A stretch of DNA of 64,000 bases from Erwinia typographi (GTDB lineage Bacteria > Pseudomonadota > Gammaproteobacteria > Enterobacterales > Enterobacteriaceae), in NCBI RefSeq assembly GCF_000773975.1, contig NZ_JRUQ01000040.1, positions 62,001 through 126,000 on the forward strand. Reading direction: 5' to 3'. Below are positions 9,812-19,076 of the stretch, in pieces. The notes beneath the pieces are model-generated. The model worked only from the letters and a program-made list of their open reading frames with translations, had not been told where the DNA came from and searched no databases. The translations under genes were made by a program, and so were the position numbers. The stretch's first letter is position 1. Every line of letters begins with the position of its first letter.

Positions 9812-10645
9812 TTAATCAATAAGTCCGTTGGCATCATAGAACGGAAAGGGGCCGTCAAACCGGTCCACCACGCACTGATGGGTGATGACACCCTGATCCG
9901 GCGTCCAGCGGTGCAGTAAAAAACCGGCAGGCTCCAGGCAGAATTGTGCCGGCCCGTCAGGACGCAGGTCAAAAGCGACCTGATGCGACGCGCCCGGCGC
10001 GCTGCAGGCCACGGTTCCCGCAAAGGCAACCTGCATACTGCGATGAACATGACCGCAAAGCACCCTTTCAACCTGATGATGGCGAGCGAGCACCTCGGCC
10101 AGTCGCTGCGGGTTATCCAGACGCTGACGGTCCATATGCTCAATGCCGCTGATAAAAGGAGGATGGTGAAGCATCACCAGCGTCGGGCGCGAAGGTTGCT
10201 CTTCCAGCCGGTTAGCCAGCCAGCTCAGGCGCTGTTCACAAAGTTCGCCCCGCGATTGCTGAGGCACGGTGGAATCCAATGCCAGCAGGCGCAGCGGACC
10301 GCACTCCCCTTGCCATTGAATAAACTCAGGGTGCTGGTAAAGATAGGGCTGGTCGGCGAAAACGCGGCGTAAGCTCTGGCGATCGTCATGGTTGCCCGCC
10401 ATTAACCAGAATGGCAGCGTCAGACTCTTGAGCGCCTCTTTTAATGTCTGGTACTCTTCTTCGCGGCCAAAATCCACCAGATCGCCGGTAATCACCACCG
10501 CGTCCGGGCGGGGGTCCAGCGAATTTAGCCTGGCGATCATCTTATGCAGCGCGCCAAGCGTATCCACCTTACGATAGGATAACTTTCCCTGAGCCTTAAT
10601 ATGTAAATCACTGATTTGGGCAATTAAAACGGCTTGCTGAGTCAC
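9812..10645 (-). CDS. GpdQ/CpdA-like calcineurin-type phosphodiesterase
   Basis: The 277 residues show the full binuclear metallophosphoesterase set: AQISDLHI, ITGDLVDFG, AGNHDD, MLHHPPF and CGHVH. Known relatives are GpdQ (glycerophosphodiester phosphodiesterase) and CpdA (cAMP phosphodiesterase). Length and pattern, including the HHPPF-to-HMDRQRLDN stretch, look nearer to GpdQ. It is the last gene of the minus-strand ABC operon, 25 nt after the ATPase gene, so it probably hydrolyses a phosphodiester brought in by that importer. The substrate is inferred from context, not shown. Confidence 0.85.
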   Translation of the reverse strand: MTQQAVLIAQISDLHIKAQGKLSYRKVDTLGALHKMIARLNSLDPRPDAVVITGDLVDFGREEEYQTLKEALKSLTLPFWLMAGNHDDRQSLRRVFADQPYLYQHPEFIQWQGECGPLRLLALDSTVPQQSRGELCEQRLSWLANRLEEQPSRPTLVMLHHPPFISGIEHMDRQRLDNPQRLAEVLARHHQVERVLCGHVHRSMQVAFAGTVACSAPGASHQVAFDLRPDGPAQFCLEPAGFLLHRWTPDQGVITHQCVVDRFDGPFPFYDANGLID

Positions 10646-10670
10646 AACGCGGATCTCCTTATAGCAATAT

Positions 10671-11651
10671 TCAAAATGTCATCGTCACGTCGTCAGCGAC
10701 GATCACGCCAACCTGCTGGCCGGTATGCCAGCGCTCGCGAGCGGAACGCTCGACCTGAATCGGCTTATCGCTGCCGATATCAATAAATAGCCGCTGGCTA
10801 GCCCCGAGGAACAACTGCTCGACGATACGTCCGCTGTACTGCCCCTTGTCCGGTTCGTCCAGACGAATATCTTCCGGGCGGCAGTAGCGCGCCGGTGAAG
10901 TCGGGCCAGCAGGCCGAATACAGTTGATGGCGCCCACAAAGTCCGCCACAAAACGGGTCGCGGGATGCTGATAGATCGCGCGCGGGGTGTCGATCTGCGC
11001 AATGCGCCCCCGTTCCAGCACCGCAATCCGGTCGCCCAGCGCCATCGCTTCCTGCTGGTCATGGGTGACATACACGGCGGTGGTCTTTAGCCTGCGCAGC
11101 AGGTGCCCGATATCTTCACGCAGCCGCTCCCGCAGCTTGACATCCAGCGCCGCAAGCGGCTCATCAAACAGCAGCACTTTGGGGCGGGCGGCCAGCGCGC
11201 GGGCCAGCGAAACGCGCTGCTTTTGCCCTCCAGACAGCGCCTGTACCGGACGGTGCGCAAAGGGCAGCAGATCGACCATCGCCAGCAGCTCATCGACCCT
11301 TTCCCGCCGCTCGTGCTTCGCCATGCCCTGAATACGCAATCCGTAGCCGACGTTGTCCGCCACGTTCATATTCGGGAACAGCGCATAGTTTTGAAACACC
11401 ATGCCGACGTTGCGCTTTTCAATCGGCAAGGCCGTGACGTTACGGTCGCCGAACCACACTTCGCCGCCGTCATCCGGCGCTTCCAGGCCGCTGATAATAC
11501 GCAGAGTGGTGGTTTTCCCACAGCCCGACGGCCCCAGCAGCACCAGCGTTTCGCCAGCCACAATATCCAGGTCCAGCGGATGCAGCGCCAGCGAATCACC
11601 GGCAAAGGTACGTGAGCAGCGGCGTAAATGAATACTCAGGGAGTCTGCCAT
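10671..11651 (-). CDS. ABC importer ATP-binding subunit (PotA/FbpC-like)
   Basis: This is a 326-residue importer ATPase. Motifs are Walker A GPSGCGKTT, Q-loop VFQNYALFP, signature LSGGQKQR, Walker B VLLFDEPLAALD and H-loop VTHDQQEA. A C-terminal regulatory region of TOBE type follows. The type is that of PotA, FbpC and PhnT subunits. Its ATG overlaps the stop of the preceding permease gene by 1 nt (TGATG), so translation is coupled. Confidence 0.93.
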   Translation of the reverse strand: MADSLSIHLRRCSRTFAGDSLALHPLDLDIVAGETLVLLGPSGCGKTTTLRIISGLEAPDDGGEVWFGDRNVTALPIEKRNVGMVFQNYALFPNMNVADNVGYGLRIQGMAKHERRERVDELLAMVDLLPFAHRPVQALSGGQKQRVSLARALAARPKVLLFDEPLAALDVKLRERLREDIGHLLRRLKTTAVYVTHDQQEAMALGDRIAVLERGRIAQIDTPRAIYQHPATRFVADFVGAINCIRPAGPTSPARYCRPEDIRLDEPDKGQYSGRIVEQLFLGASQRLFIDIGSDKPIQVERSARERWHTGQQVGVIVADDVTMTF

Positions 11652-12469
11652 CAGACTGTCTCCTTATCAGATAAAGCCCGCGCCCGGCGCTGGGCAAACT
11701 GGGTCAGCCAGCTGAGCGTCAGCAGCAGCGGCAGGATCATCGCCAGGAAAATCAGCGTATAGGCTGAGCCAACCTCCAGCCGCATTGAGGCGTAGCTGTC
11801 TGCCAACCCGACCGGCAGGGTTTTGGTCAGCGGGGTATGCAGCATCCAGGTAATATTGAATTCGCCAATCGACAGCGTCAGTACCATAAAAGCCCCGGCC
11901 AGAATGCCGTTGCGGCAGTTGGGCACGATGATGGTAAAAAAACGCCGCCAGAATCCGGCCCCGAGGCTGGCCGCCGCCTCTTCAAGCTGAAGCAGCTGGC
12001 CGGCGCGCATCACCGCCAGCACCGGGCGAATCATAAACGGCAGCGTGAACAGCACATGGCCGATCAGAATAAACAGCCAGCTGCCGCGCAGCGCGTGGAA
12101 GCCGCCATAAATTAAAATCAGTCCAAGCGCGGTAGCCAGCCCCGGCAGCGCTACCGGCAGCAGCAGGCACTCTTCGATCCGGCTGGCCCAGCGTGCCGGA
12201 GCTTTCAGCAGCCCCCAGGCGGCGGGGACGCCCAGCACCAGTACGCAGCCCAGACAGCTTATCGCGATCAGCAGCGACAGCCAGAGCGTGTCCGAATACA
12301 TCTGCCATACCTGCGCGACCCAGCGCAGCGTCAGGCCGCTTTTCAACCCAATAAAAGTGTTTTCAGTGATGCCAGCCAGTAAAGACACCAGCACCGGCAC
12401 CACCATAAACAGGCTGAGGCCGAGGGTAAAAAGTAGCTGAAGCCAAAACAGTCCCGAACGTTTCATCAC
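11651..12469 (-). CDS. ABC importer permease subunit 2
   Basis: The 272-residue inner-membrane protein has about six hydrophobic segments. The EAA loop reads LEEAAASLGAGFWRRFFTIIVPNC (first part shown to residue C; it is the ATPase contact). It belongs to the PotC/FbpB-type binding-protein-dependent transport family. The start overlaps the end of the other permease gene by 4 nt (ATGA), so both subunits are made together and presumably form a heterodimeric channel. Confidence 0.92.
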   Translation of the reverse strand: MMKRSGLFWLQLLFTLGLSLFMVVPVLVSLLAGITENTFIGLKSGLTLRWVAQVWQMYSDTLWLSLLIAISCLGCVLVLGVPAAWGLLKAPARWASRIEECLLLPVALPGLATALGLILIYGGFHALRGSWLFILIGHVLFTLPFMIRPVLAVMRAGQLLQLEEAAASLGAGFWRRFFTIIVPNCRNGILAGAFMVLTLSIGEFNITWMLHTPLTKTLPVGLADSYASMRLEVGSAYTLIFLAMILPLLLTLSWLTQFAQRRARALSDKETV

Positions 12470-13344
12470 GCCATCCCCCGATGTTCACCGGCCAGCCAGC
12501 GCGCCAGTATCAGGGCCAGCCAGGCGACGCCGCCCATCGCTACCGACAGCGCGGCCGCCGTGGCAAAATTCGCGTAGTTGGTGAATTCACCGTAAATTGT
12601 CAACGGCAGAACCTTCAGGTGGGTACCCAGGGTAAAAGCAGTGCCAAACGCGCCCATGCTGGTGGCAAAACAAATCGCGCCGCTGGAAAATAGCGCGGGG
12701 GCCATACCCGGCACCATCACATCCCACACCACTCGCCACTGGCTGGCCCCGAGCGAACGAGCCGCCTCTTCCAGGGAGCGATCGAGCTTTTCGCAGGCGG
12801 CGACCAGCGTCATCACCACGCGCGGAATGGAGAAATAGAGGTAGCCGACAAACAGCCCGGTCAGGGAATAGGCAAACATCCAGCGCTCGCCAAAGAGCGC
12901 GAGGCTGAGTTGCGCGATTGGCCCCTGACGCCCCGCCATCATCACCACCAGAAAGCCCACCACCACGCCCGGAAAAGCCAGAGGAAAGGTCAGCACGGCC
13001 AGCAGCAGCGACCGCCCGGCGAAGTGATGGCGAGCAAGAAAACAGCCGGCGACGGCCGAAATGGCCACCGCCAGCAGGGACACCAGCAAAGAGAGCAGCA
13101 CCGTCACGCCCAGGCTGCTCAAATATTGCTGCTGAGTAAGAATGGTCCACCAGGCATTTACGCCGCTGCTATTATCCGGCTGGGTGCCCATCACAATCAG
13201 CGTGGCAAACGGCAGCAGCCAGAAGGCGGCGAAAAATACCAGCGCCGGGACCAGCATCCACTGAATCCTCCGTTGGCGAAACCGCGAGGCGTAGCGCTGC
13301 GCTGAAAAGGAGCGCGAGCCGTTGCTGACAGACGACACCGACAT
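12466..13344 (-). CDS. ABC importer permease subunit 1
   Basis: The 292-residue membrane protein has a basic N-terminus (RYASRFRQRRIQW) and six predicted membrane helices. Its EAA loop contains LEEAARSLGASQWRVVWDV. It is of the PotB/FbpB type. The start overlaps the stop of the binding-protein gene by 1 nt. With the second permease, the ATPase and the binding protein it makes a complete importer. Confidence 0.92.
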   Translation of the reverse strand: MSVSSVSNGSRSFSAQRYASRFRQRRIQWMLVPALVFFAAFWLLPFATLIVMGTQPDNSSGVNAWWTILTQQQYLSSLGVTVLLSLLVSLLAVAISAVAGCFLARHHFAGRSLLLAVLTFPLAFPGVVVGFLVVMMAGRQGPIAQLSLALFGERWMFAYSLTGLFVGYLYFSIPRVVMTLVAACEKLDRSLEEAARSLGASQWRVVWDVMVPGMAPALFSSGAICFATSMGAFGTAFTLGTHLKVLPLTIYGEFTNYANFATAAALSVAMGGVAWLALILARWLAGEHRGMA

Positions 13345-14363
13345 TACTGAATCTCACTCATATAGCGAGCGGAGAAGGCTTTCTGCGCATCAGCCATCTG
13401 CTGGTAGTCCACGGTTTTAGCCCGCGCGTAGTCGCTGTCCGGCAGGAAGCGCTTTTTCGCTTCGGCCGACATGGCTTCAGGACGGACGGGACGAAGATAT
13501 GCACTGGCCCAGATCGCCTGCCCTTTGTCGGAAAGGACGTAATCAATCACCTTTTTGCCGTTGTCTTCATGCGGGGCGTTTTTCACCAGGCTGATAACGT
13601 AAGGTACGGTAATCGTCCCCTCTTTAGGGATAACGAACGCCACGTTGGCATGGTCAGTATATTTCGCGCGGTAGGCGTTGAAGTCGTAGTCCAGAAGGAT
13701 CGGGATTTCACCCGACAGCACGCGGGCATAGGCGGTTTGTTTTGGCACAATAGGCTTGTTGGCCGCCAGTTTTTTAAAATAGGCCAGACCCGGAGTGAAA
13801 TCCTGTAGAGTGCCTCCCATCGCCAGGTTCGCCGCCACCGCGCCAACGTAGCCGACAAAAGCGCTGGAAGGGTCAAGGAAGCCGATCATGCCTTTATATT
13901 CAGGCTTCAGCAGATCGTTCCATGATTGGGGAACCGGCAGGCCGCCCAGCGCATCCACGTTGACCATAAAGCCCATGGTGCCAGAGTGCAGCGCAATCCA
14001 TTTACCGTCGGGATCTTTCATTCCGTCAGGAATTTCGTCCCACGCTTTCGGCTTATAGGCCTCCACCACGCCAGATTTAGCGGCCTGAATACCAAAGGTC
14101 ACGCCCAGATAGGCCACGTCGGCAACAGGGTTGGCTTTTTCGGCCACCATCTGCGCCAGCGCCTGACCGGAGTTTTTATTATCCTGCGGCACGTTAATGC
14201 CGGTATCTGCGGCAATCGCCTTTAGCTGCGTGCCCCAATCCGCCCATTCAGGCGGGCAGTTATAACAGATGGCATCGGCTGCCGACGCCAGCTGGCTGAC
14301 AAACGCGCTTCCCGCCAGTAATGCGATGGCGGCAATTTTGCTGAATTGTTTTCGCTTTAACAT
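13344..14363 (-). CDS. ABC importer periplasmic substrate-binding protein
   Basis: This is a family 1 extracellular solute-binding protein of 339 residues. Its cleavable signal peptide (MLKRKQFSKIAAIALLAGS, cleavage after LASA) directs it to the periplasm. The mature protein starts ADAICYNCPPEWADW. Relatives bind iron(III), thiamine, polyamines, 2-aminoethylphosphonate or phosphodiesters, so the ligand cannot be read from sequence. I prefer the ATG at 14363, with CCGGGA upstream, over a TTG nine codons earlier. The linked GpdQ-like enzyme suggests a phosphorylated organic ligand. Confidence 0.88.
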   Translation of the reverse strand: MLKRKQFSKIAAIALLAGSAFVSQLASAADAICYNCPPEWADWGTQLKAIAADTGINVPQDNKNSGQALAQMVAEKANPVADVAYLGVTFGIQAAKSGVVEAYKPKAWDEIPDGMKDPDGKWIALHSGTMGFMVNVDALGGLPVPQSWNDLLKPEYKGMIGFLDPSSAFVGYVGAVAANLAMGGTLQDFTPGLAYFKKLAANKPIVPKQTAYARVLSGEIPILLDYDFNAYRAKYTDHANVAFVIPKEGTITVPYVISLVKNAPHEDNGKKVIDYVLSDKGQAIWASAYLRPVRPEAMSAEAKKRFLPDSDYARAKTVDYQQMADAQKAFSARYMSEIQ

Positions 14364-14393
14364 AATTTTTCCCGGATGTTGGTGTAACAAAGG

Positions 14394-15407
14394 TTATGGC
14401 AAAGTCAGAACGGGAGGCGGCGCGACGCTTTCCCCCAGACGCAGGCGCACCGGCAGCGGCGGCAGGGGTTCCGGCGTCTGTCCGGCGATTAAAGCCAGCA
14501 GATGCGCGATCGCCTGCGTTCCCATGTTTTGTAAAGGTTGCACGAGTGAAGTCAGCGACGGATAAACCAGCCGCCCAAGATCGATACCGTCGAAGCCAAT
14601 AATGGAAATTTGCTGAGGAACCCGGTATCCCGCCCGCAGCAGCTCGCCCATCACGCTGATAGCGAGCAAGTCATTAGTGCAGAGCAGTGCAGTCATCCTC
14701 CGTTCGCTGCCAAGAGCGGGCTGAAGCGTTTGCAAGTCGGATTGGGTATGGCTGGGCATTTCCAGCACGGCTGCCGGGACAAGACCCGCCGCCGTCATGG
14801 CATCGCAATAGCCCTGATAGCGCTGAAGCGCGCGGTCGGATTGCAGGATCGGTCCGGCAATCATGCCGATATGACGGTGCCCAAGGGAGAGCAGATGATT
14901 GGTAGCCTGACGAACCGCCTGCCGGTTATCAACGCAGACGGCAGGCAAGGCGATTTTTTGCGGTGCGTTATGCACCAGCACCACCGGCACTACTTCCTGC
15001 TGGAGGCTGGCAAGCACTTCGCTACTGTCGGCATCCGCTACGGTCAGTACCATGCCGTCAACGCGCTGGCGCAACATGTTCTCAACGATGTCGGCTTCTC
15101 GCTGAGTCTGATAGTCGCTGGTCGCAATCAGCAGCGCGTAGCCCCGCTGCTGAGCGGCAATTTCCATCGCCTGGAGCTGCCCGGCAAACACGGGATTACG
15201 CAACGAGGGCAACAGCACGCCCAGCGTGCGGGAGGATTGGCTGCGCAACTGACGGGCAATATGGTTTGGCCGAAAGCCAAGCTGCTCCGAGGCGGCAAAG
15301 ACTTTGCGCCTGGTCTCTTCGCGAACCTGTTCTGGCGAAGCAAAAGCTCTTGCCGCCGTAGCCCGCGATACGCCAGCCAGTTTCGCCACGCCCAGTAAAT
15401 CTGTCAT
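14394..15407 (-). CDS. LacI-family transcriptional regulator of the ABC/phosphodiesterase operon
   Basis: The 337 residues begin with a LacI-type helix-turn-helix (GVAKLAGVSRATAARAF) and hinge region. A periplasmic-binding-protein-like sensor follows (about 60-330). AGGTGAG lies 5 nt before the ATG. The gene lies 30 nt upstream of the binding-protein gene on the same strand, so it is probably the first gene of the operon and controls itself. The family usually senses sugars or nucleosides. That is unusual for a PotABCD-like importer and points to a sugar-containing ligand (inference). Confidence 0.9.
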   Translation of the reverse strand: MTDLLGVAKLAGVSRATAARAFASPEQVREETRRKVFAASEQLGFRPNHIARQLRSQSSRTLGVLLPSLRNPVFAGQLQAMEIAAQQRGYALLIATSDYQTQREADIVENMLRQRVDGMVLTVADADSSEVLASLQQEVVPVVLVHNAPQKIALPAVCVDNRQAVRQATNHLLSLGHRHIGMIAGPILQSDRALQRYQGYCDAMTAAGLVPAAVLEMPSHTQSDLQTLQPALGSERRMTALLCTNDLLAISVMGELLRAGYRVPQQISIIGFDGIDLGRLVYPSLTSLVQPLQNMGTQAIAHLLALIAGQTPEPLPPLPVRLRLGESVAPPPVLTLP

Positions 15408-15517
15408 TCGCTCACCTTTTCACCATGAGATCGATCTCATCGCTGGCAAGGTAGCAACGATTTATGACAGTAAAATGATCGCTGGGCGGCGTCAGCAGAG
15501 CTGGGATGGACAGCGGG

Positions 15518-16123
15518 TTACATTGGCATCAGGGTATAGCCGCGGTGCTCAAGCGTAGTAATGGTGGTGAGATTAGAAAGCGCATGGGTAACCTTTTCGT
15601 CAACCCAGTCGAACGGATAGCGATGCCCTGCCACGGCCTGATCGCAAACGGATACCACTACGCCCGCCTCGCGAAGCCTGGCAATCAGGGGCAGATTGGG
15701 ATTATCCACGCCAAACTCTTGATGATAATGCTCGTTGTCCAGCACCACTGGCGTGGCGGAACCGGCAATCGCCACGACGAACTTCAGATTTTCCAACGGC
15801 ACGCCGGAGGCGACGTACAAATTGACCGTGCGAGCCACTTTCTCCAGCTCGGCATTAACTACCGCTTTCGGTTGGTCGCCGTTCTGAACCTGAAATACAA
15901 CGCTGTAGTGTTCATCACTCTGCGGGCGAAAGGCCGTCTCTGGTCGGTTATGAATCTTGCCATAGCCAGCAATGGTTGGCGTTTGCCAAAACCCTTCAGG
16001 CTGGGCTGGCTTAACGTCAAACCGCCCGCTAACTTTGCTGAGGATAACTGGCGCTTTGATGGCGGCAACGGTAGCCAGTGAGGCTATAACCGCAACGGCG
16101 GTAATTTTTAACGTCTGACGCAT
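15518..16123 (-). CDS. Secreted DsrE-like protein, copy 1
   Basis: The 201 residues start MRQTLKITAVAVIASLATVA, a signal peptide or membrane anchor. A DsrE/DsrF-like domain follows (about 70-200). Shared with copy 2 are LYVASGVP, NEHY, DNPNL, the cysteine in VSVCDQ and the C-terminal GYTLMPM. In cytosolic DsrE relatives the matching cysteine carries sulfur. I chose the ATG at 16123 because GGAG lies about 8 nt upstream. A GTG twelve codons earlier would lie in a hairpin. No function is known for secreted members. Confidence 0.78.
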   Translation of the reverse strand: MRQTLKITAVAVIASLATVAAIKAPVILSKVSGRFDVKPAQPEGFWQTPTIAGYGKIHNRPETAFRPQSDEHYSVVFQVQNGDQPKAVVNAELEKVARTVNLYVASGVPLENLKFVVAIAGSATPVVLDNEHYHQEFGVDNPNLPLIARLREAGVVVSVCDQAVAGHRYPFDWVDEKVTHALSNLTTITTLEHRGYTLMPM

Positions 16124-16140
16124 GGGTATTCTCCGGTTTA

Positions 16141-16158
16141 TGCGGGCAAAAGCCCGCA
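16141..16158. repeat. Short hairpin between the two DsrE-like genes
   Basis: TGCGGGC and GCCCGCA pair around an AAAA loop, with no T-tract. The hairpin sits just upstream of the copy 1 ribosome site and might tune its translation. Confidence 0.6.
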
Positions 16159-16177
16159 CTCCACAGGGACAGAAGAA

Positions 16178-16783
16178 TTACATCGAGAGGAAGGCGTAGC
16201 CCTGGTTTTCCAGGGTGGATACGGTGGTTGGACTGGACAGGGCGTGGGTCACCGATTTATCAATCCAGTCATGCTGGAAATGATGGAAGGCCACCGACTG
16301 GTCGCAGACCGAGACGTCCACGCCTTTTTCCCGCAGCTGACTAATCAGCTTGAGGTTAGGATTGTCCATCCCAAACATTTTTTTATAGTGCTCATTGTTC
16401 AGCATCGCTGGCGTGCCGTCGCCGGTAACCGACACGACAAACTTGAGTTGGTTGGCCGGTACGCCGGAAGCCACATAAAGATTGACGACGCGAGCAACGC
16501 GCTGCAGACCGAGGTTAGGATCTTTGGGTCTATTTTCTGCTTTGGTGATCTGGAAGACGATTTTATTGCTGTCGCTAACCGCCGGTTTATAAGCCACATC
16601 GGCTTCATAATGTATTTCACCGTATCCCTTAATAGCGGGCGTAGACCAGAAGCCTGCCGGATCGGCGGGTGGACTACTCAAATGCTGGCTAATTTTATCG
16701 ACAATATCGGGCGCGTTAGAAAAACTGGCCCCCACAAAACCCGCTACAACAGCGATAATTATATAGGATACTACCGGACGCAT
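16178..16783 (-). CDS. Secreted DsrE-like protein, copy 2
   Basis: The 201 residues are a clear paralogue of the next gene downstream, with matching length and motifs: FWSTPAIKGYGEIHYEAD, LYVASGVPANQLKFVVSV, NEHYKKMFGMDNPNL and VSVCDQSV, ending GYAFLSM. One hydrophobic segment (about residues 5-22) is a signal anchor or an uncleaved signal. GGAG lies 10 nt before the ATG. The 54-nt gap to copy 1 suggests one transcript starting in the AT-rich region upstream. The conserved cysteine fits DsrE-type sulfur or redox chemistry; this is inferred. Confidence 0.78.
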   Translation of the reverse strand: MRPVVSYIIIAVVAGFVGASFSNAPDIVDKISQHLSSPPADPAGFWSTPAIKGYGEIHYEADVAYKPAVSDSNKIVFQITKAENRPKDPNLGLQRVARVVNLYVASGVPANQLKFVVSVTGDGTPAMLNNEHYKKMFGMDNPNLKLISQLREKGVDVSVCDQSVAFHHFQHDWIDKSVTHALSSPTTVSTLENQGYAFLSM

Positions 16784-17599
16784 AGGATGCTCTCCGCAAC
16801 AGGATTAGGAGTCAGACGGCTCATGGAAAAACGAGATAATTATCGCCGGTCAGGGCGACCAGTGGATCTATACCATAGGTTGGACGGAATGTTTCCTGGC
16901 GAAAAGGACATAATCTCGCAATTGATTTAGCAGTAAAATCATTAACATAATACAATATTCAGTAAAACTGGAAAGTTACCTGATAAGCGGCAAAAACCGT
17001 CAGTCCAGCCACGCTGGTCAGCATTTATTTAAATGCCTGTAATTAATTACTTTTAAAATAATAAGCTGCAAAATAGAATTTATTTATAAGTGGATCTGAA
17101 TCAGATAAGAATAAAAAAATGACTGGATCTGAACCTGCCGTACTTTATTTTTTAACCACCAGTTTCCCTCATATTTCCGCCTCCCCCTTCCCGTCACCGC
17201 GCCGTCTTTTTAGGAGTAAACCTAATCAATTTTCATGCCACCATCAGTTTAGTTGAATAAATTTACCAAACTTTAAGAAAGCAGCAGCGTTTGCCCATCA
17301 CACAAACAGCAGGCTATGCTGAATCTGTGCGCAGAATAAATATTTATCAGCTATAACGGGGCTTGTGCTGGCAGACAGTCTTATCGCGGCGAATTCCCAA
17401 CGCGGCCAGCATGTTCAATTTTTTTAAGGCTATTGGCGGTATTTTACTGAAAATCCTTCAGTAATCAGCGCCAGCCACCGTTTCCTTCTGCATAACTTCT
17501 GATTAAAATAACCCTAAAGGCGGGTCGATCGTCAGCGCCAGGCCGAACATTTGCCCTGATAGCTGGTCGAAAGAGGACGTAATCAGCATAGGACTTAGC
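16784..17599. other. AT-rich intergenic region upstream of bepA
   Basis: The 816 bp hold the divergent promoters for the DsrE-like pair and bepA. The stretch 16930-17160 is markedly AT-rich compared with its surroundings. No conserved gene was recognised apart from the possible small peptide at 17411-17464. The region marks the right end of the block inserted between perM and bepA. Confidence 0.6.
17411..17464 (+). CDS. Possible 17-residue amphipathic peptide
   Basis: An ATG-started frame reads MFNFFKAIGGILLKILQ and ends at TAA. The pattern of F, I and L with two lysines would form an amphipathic helix. There is no clear ribosome site. The last 21 nt form a perfect inverted repeat (TTACTGAA/TTCAGTAA, loop of 5). 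It could be a small membrane peptide, a type I toxin or chance. No homologue is recalled. Confidence 0.25.
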   Translation: MFNFFKAIGGILLKILQ

Positions 17600-19060
17600 A
17601 TGATTAACCGATTTAAAAAGTGTGCGCTTGCCTCGCTTATGGTTACCCTGACAGCGGCATCTTTGCCGGTAAGGGCAGACGTGAGCGACAACCTGCCGGA
17701 TATAGGGACGACGGCAGGGAATACGCTGTCCATTGGTCAGGAAATGCAGATGGGCGACTTCTACGTGCGTCAGCTGCGGGCCAGTGCGCCGCTGATTAAC
17801 GATCCCCTACTGAACGACTACATTAATCAGCTGGGGGAACGGCTGGTGAGCCATGCCTGGTCGGTAAAGACCCCCTTCCATTTTTTTCTGATCCGCAATG
17901 ACGAGATCAACGCCTTCGCCTTCTTTGGCGGCAATGTGGTGCTGCACTCTGCCCTGTTTCGCTACACCGATAACGAGAGCCAACTGGCCTCGGTAATGGC
18001 GCATGAAATCTCTCACGTTACTCAGCGCCACCTGGCGCGAGCCATGGAAGAGCAGCAGCGCAACGCGCCGCTAACCTGGGTGGGCGCACTGGGTTCAATC
18101 CTGCTGGCAATGGCCAACCCTCAGGCGGGAATGGCGGCGCTGAGCGGCACGCTGGCCGGGACCCAGCAGGGGGTGATCAGCTTTACCCAGCAGAACGAAC
18201 AGGAGGCCGATCGTATCGGTATCCAGGTTTTACAGCGTTCGGGGTTCGATCCCCGGGCGATGCCTGATTTCCTGCAAAAGCTGGCGGACCAGTCGCGCTT
18301 CTCCTCTAAGCCGCCGGAAATTCTGCTCACCCACCCGCTGCCGGACAGCCGTCTGTCGGATGCCAGAAACCGTGCGAATCAGATGAAGCCGGTGGTGGTG
18401 CAATCTTCAGAAGACTATTACATGGCGAAGGTCCGCGCGCTGGGAATGTACGCTACCGGACAAAATCAGCTTACTGACGATCTTCTGCACACGCTGGAGA
18501 AAGGCAACACGCGCGAGCAGGCGGCGGCCCAGTACGGCAAAGCCGTGCAGTTTTTACAGGCGAAAAGCTTCGCTAACGCCAAAAAAATTATCGCCCCGAT
18601 GCTGGCTAAACAGCCCGCCAACGTCTGGTATCTGGATATCATGTCCGATATTGATATTGGCCTGAACCAGCCGCAGCAGGCCATCGCCATGCTGCTGGCG
18701 GCGAAGACGGCCAGTTCAAGCCCGGTAGTTCAGCTGAACCTGGCTAATGCCTATGTCGAAGCGAAAAAGCCTGCCGAGGCCAGTAAAATTCTCTATCGCT
18801 ACACCTGGGCGCATAAAGACGATCCCAACGGTTGGGATCTGCTGGCGCAGGCCAGCGCGGATCAGGGGCTGACGGATGAAGAGGAAGCCGCCAGAGCGGA
18901 GAGCCTGGCGCTGAATGGCCAGCTCGATCAGGCGATCAGGAGCCTGAGCAGCGCCAGCGCCGCCGTGGCGTTAGGCAGCCTGAAGCAGGCCAGATACGAT
19001 GCGCGCATCGACCAGCTTCGCCAGCTCCAGCAGCGCTTCCGTCCGTATCAAAAATCTTAA
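17600..19060 (+). CDS. bepA: Periplasmic chaperone/metalloprotease BepA
   Basis: BepA (YfgC) assists LptD assembly in the outer membrane and degrades stalled LptD. The 486 residues begin with a signal peptide ending near PVRA. An M48 protease domain follows, with HEISH at residues 135-139 and a downstream EQEAD glutamate ligand region. TPR repeats fill the C-terminal 180 residues. Length and sequence match E. coli (487). AGGA lies about 7 nt before the ATG. yfgD follows after 16 nt. Confidence 0.96.
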   Translation: MINRFKKCALASLMVTLTAASLPVRADVSDNLPDIGTTAGNTLSIGQEMQMGDFYVRQLRASAPLINDPLLNDYINQLGERLVSHAWSVKTPFHFFLIRNDEINAFAFFGGNVVLHSALFRYTDNESQLASVMAHEISHVTQRHLARAMEEQQRNAPLTWVGALGSILLAMANPQAGMAALSGTLAGTQQGVISFTQQNEQEADRIGIQVLQRSGFDPRAMPDFLQKLADQSRFSSKPPEILLTHPLPDSRLSDARNRANQMKPVVVQSSEDYYMAKVRALGMYATGQNQLTDDLLHTLEKGNTREQAAAQYGKAVQFLQAKSFANAKKIIAPMLAKQPANVWYLDIMSDIDIGLNQPQQAIAMLLAAKTASSSPVVQLNLANAYVEAKKPAEASKILYRYTWAHKDDPNGWDLLAQASADQGLTDEEEAARAESLALNGQLDQAIRSLSSASAAVALGSLKQARYDARIDQLRQLQQRFRPYQKS

Positions 19061-19076
19061 TCAGTAAGGATGCCGC

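Noticed and set aside
12587-13150. 187-codon minus-strand frame inside the permease gene
   Set aside because: It is an out-of-frame reading of the permease 1 gene. The permease frame has the EAA loop and coupled starts.
16244-16930. 228-codon open frame on the plus strand
   Set aside because: It is antisense to the DsrE-like copy 2, which has a ribosome site, a paralogue and a conserved domain. No family features are seen in the plus frame.
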